Below are positions 63,076 to 64,000 of a DNA stretch of 64,000 nucleotides, piece by piece (position 1 is the stretch's first letter; the number at the start of each line of letters is the position of its first letter). The notes under the pieces were generated by a model. It saw only the letters and a list, made by a program, of their open reading frames with translations. It made no database searches and was not told where the DNA came from. Source of the stretch: Archegozetes longisetosus (taxonomy: Eukaryota; Arthropoda; Arachnida; Sarcoptiformes; Trhypochthoniidae); the NCBI GenBank assembly GCA_018873245.2, contig JAEMBT020000005.1, forward strand, positions 3,024,001 to 3,088,000, in the 5' to 3' direction. The position numbers and the translations under genes were made by a program.

Positions 63076-63282
63076 TCAATTCCATCCCTTTCTGATAATT
63101 TGAAGCATAAGCTCAATTCTTAAGAAATCAAGTTTATTCTTAGGGAATTTAGAGAGAAATCTATCAAAAGCGATAACTATGAATGATGATTTATTCGAAC
63201 GAAAAAGGTTTGAGAGTAGTATAGCTAGAGTATGAGTTAGCACTGAGTCTGATTTATATTTAGCTCGTTTTTCTATCGTCAT
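63076..63282 (-). CDS. Possible exon or small ORF, unrecognised
   Basis: Translation includes KYKSDSVLTHTLAILLSNLF and RFLSKFPKNKLDFLRIELML, helical and protein-like. A strong donor-like sequence (GAA|GTAAGT on the minus strand) lies at about 63074, but this frame stops just before it. It could be a terminal exon, a decayed exon, or chance. Confidence 0.2.
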   Translation of the reverse strand: MTIEKRAKYKSDSVLTHTLAILLSNLFRSNKSSFIVIAFDRFLSKFPKNKLDFLRIELMLQIIRKGWN

Positions 63283-63976
63283 AGAAAACAGTTACTCTAT
63301 GAGGAAGCGATTCGTACAAATGATTCATTGATTCCTGGATTGTTTACGCAATACTATATTATAAAGGCTCCACTTATGCCTTAATTCTCTTCCTCGAGTA
63401 TTTCATAGCAACATGTTCAAATTCTATCTGTCTTAAATAGAGATCTTTACTTCTATCTGATTAATACTCTTTAATTTGACTCTCTCAAAAATTACTACAT
63501 AAAATTAATTGATTTAATAATTAATATTAACTCATAACTTTCCGTTGATGACTGCAGTAATCATATTTAAATCTGGTGACAGTTTGAAAGGAAATCAAGT
63601 GGAGATGCTCTATAAAATAATAACTAATTCTAACGCTATGCACGACAAATTCTGATAAAAACTATTGTATATTTAAATAATTCTGGAGAAATCTATCAAG
63701 GCCTAACTGAACGATAATATTTGTTTAATGCGTTATCGCCCCTATCCGTCACAAAAGTTTCCTTAATTCGCCCAAATGTTTAAGTTTCTCAATGAATCGA
63801 ATATTTATATGAATGGTTAGGAACATATATTCCAGAATTAATCTTCATAAATTAACCTTTAGGTGAATGCTACATTTTGTGTTCTTCTAAAACTTATATT
63901 TACTAATTCAATGTGAAATCATGACACGTTTTTAAAATTAAATAATATCCCAAGGAAATCAACCATTTTTACGAAC

Positions 63977-64000
63977 CTTTTCTGCGATTTCATCATCTAG
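63977..64000 (-). CDS. Possible partial exon cut by the window edge
   Basis: On the minus strand the last bases read LDDEIAEK followed by GTTCGT, a tolerable splice donor. Acidic-basic helix-like content suggests coding, but eight residues cannot identify a family. Confidence 0.2.

Larger units (their letters stand above)
62519..64000. other. UTP4 upstream region to window edge
   Basis: AT-rich. A minus-strand frame at 63282-63076 (about 68 codons, LTHTLAILLSNLFRSNKSSF and similar) ends next to a perfect GAA|GTAAGT donor-like site but contains a stop three bases before it. The last 22 bases also read as a possible minus-strand exon end. Neither is firm. Confidence 0.4.

Overview
The window is nuclear DNA of an invertebrate animal, AT-rich and dominated by single-copy metazoan housekeeping and regulatory genes with many short introns (mostly 50-275 bp, GT...AG). 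Single Myc, single ERR, single EB1, a type II PAK and a Cys-type GPX4-like enzyme point to an arthropod; an acariform mite is my best guess from composition and intron size, but this is inference. All gene models were built by hand from reading frames, splice consensus and family homology; most frames close exactly.

Layout. 0.5-1.5 kb: GPX4-like peroxidase (-). 1.8-4.0 kb: a decayed DDE_3 (Tc1/mariner-superfamily) transposon with two nested inverted-repeat pairs. 4.4-7.0 kb: type II p21-activated kinase (+). 8.1-10.8 kb: kinesin-8 (-), with a CCAAT-box array upstream. 12.6-14.9 kb: SAP130 of the Sin3-HDAC complex (-). 16.2-17.2 kb: AP endonuclease (-), divergent from an unrecognised three-exon gene (+, 17.7-19.3 kb) whose second intron carries a complete piggyBac-type MITE. 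19.5-20.7 kb: EB1 (-). 22.7-25.9 kb: alpha-N-acetylgalactosaminidase-like GH27 enzyme (-). 27.7-29.2 kb: Myc (-), with a probable 5' non-coding exon and a CCAAT/E2F promoter near 30.4-30.75 kb. 29.2-40.2 kb: an 11 kb gene-poor stretch. 40.2-42.5 kb: estrogen-related receptor (-). 42.5-49.8 kb: a second gene-poor stretch. 49.8-51.5 kb: adenylosuccinate lyase (+). 51.5-55.7 kb: gene-poor, with a pogo/Tigger-like MITE. 55.7-59.9 kb: spastin (-). 60.6-62.5 kb: UTP4/cirhin (-). 62.5-64 kb: nothing firm, with a possible exon cut by the right edge.

No operon logic applies. Three microtubule regulators (kinesin-8, EB1, spastin) fall in one window, probably by chance. Growth control (Myc), ribosome biogenesis (UTP4), purine synthesis (ADSL) and metabolic control (ERR) are also present. 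The gene-poor stretches flank the two transcription-factor genes, as expected if they hold distal regulatory DNA. I found no tRNA, rRNA or CRISPR array and no wholly new system. The points most worth a second look are the piggyBac-type MITE, the decayed transposon, the PAK reading-frame break, the substituted spastin pore loop, the NAGA-type specificity residues, and the promoter arrays of kinesin-8 and Myc.
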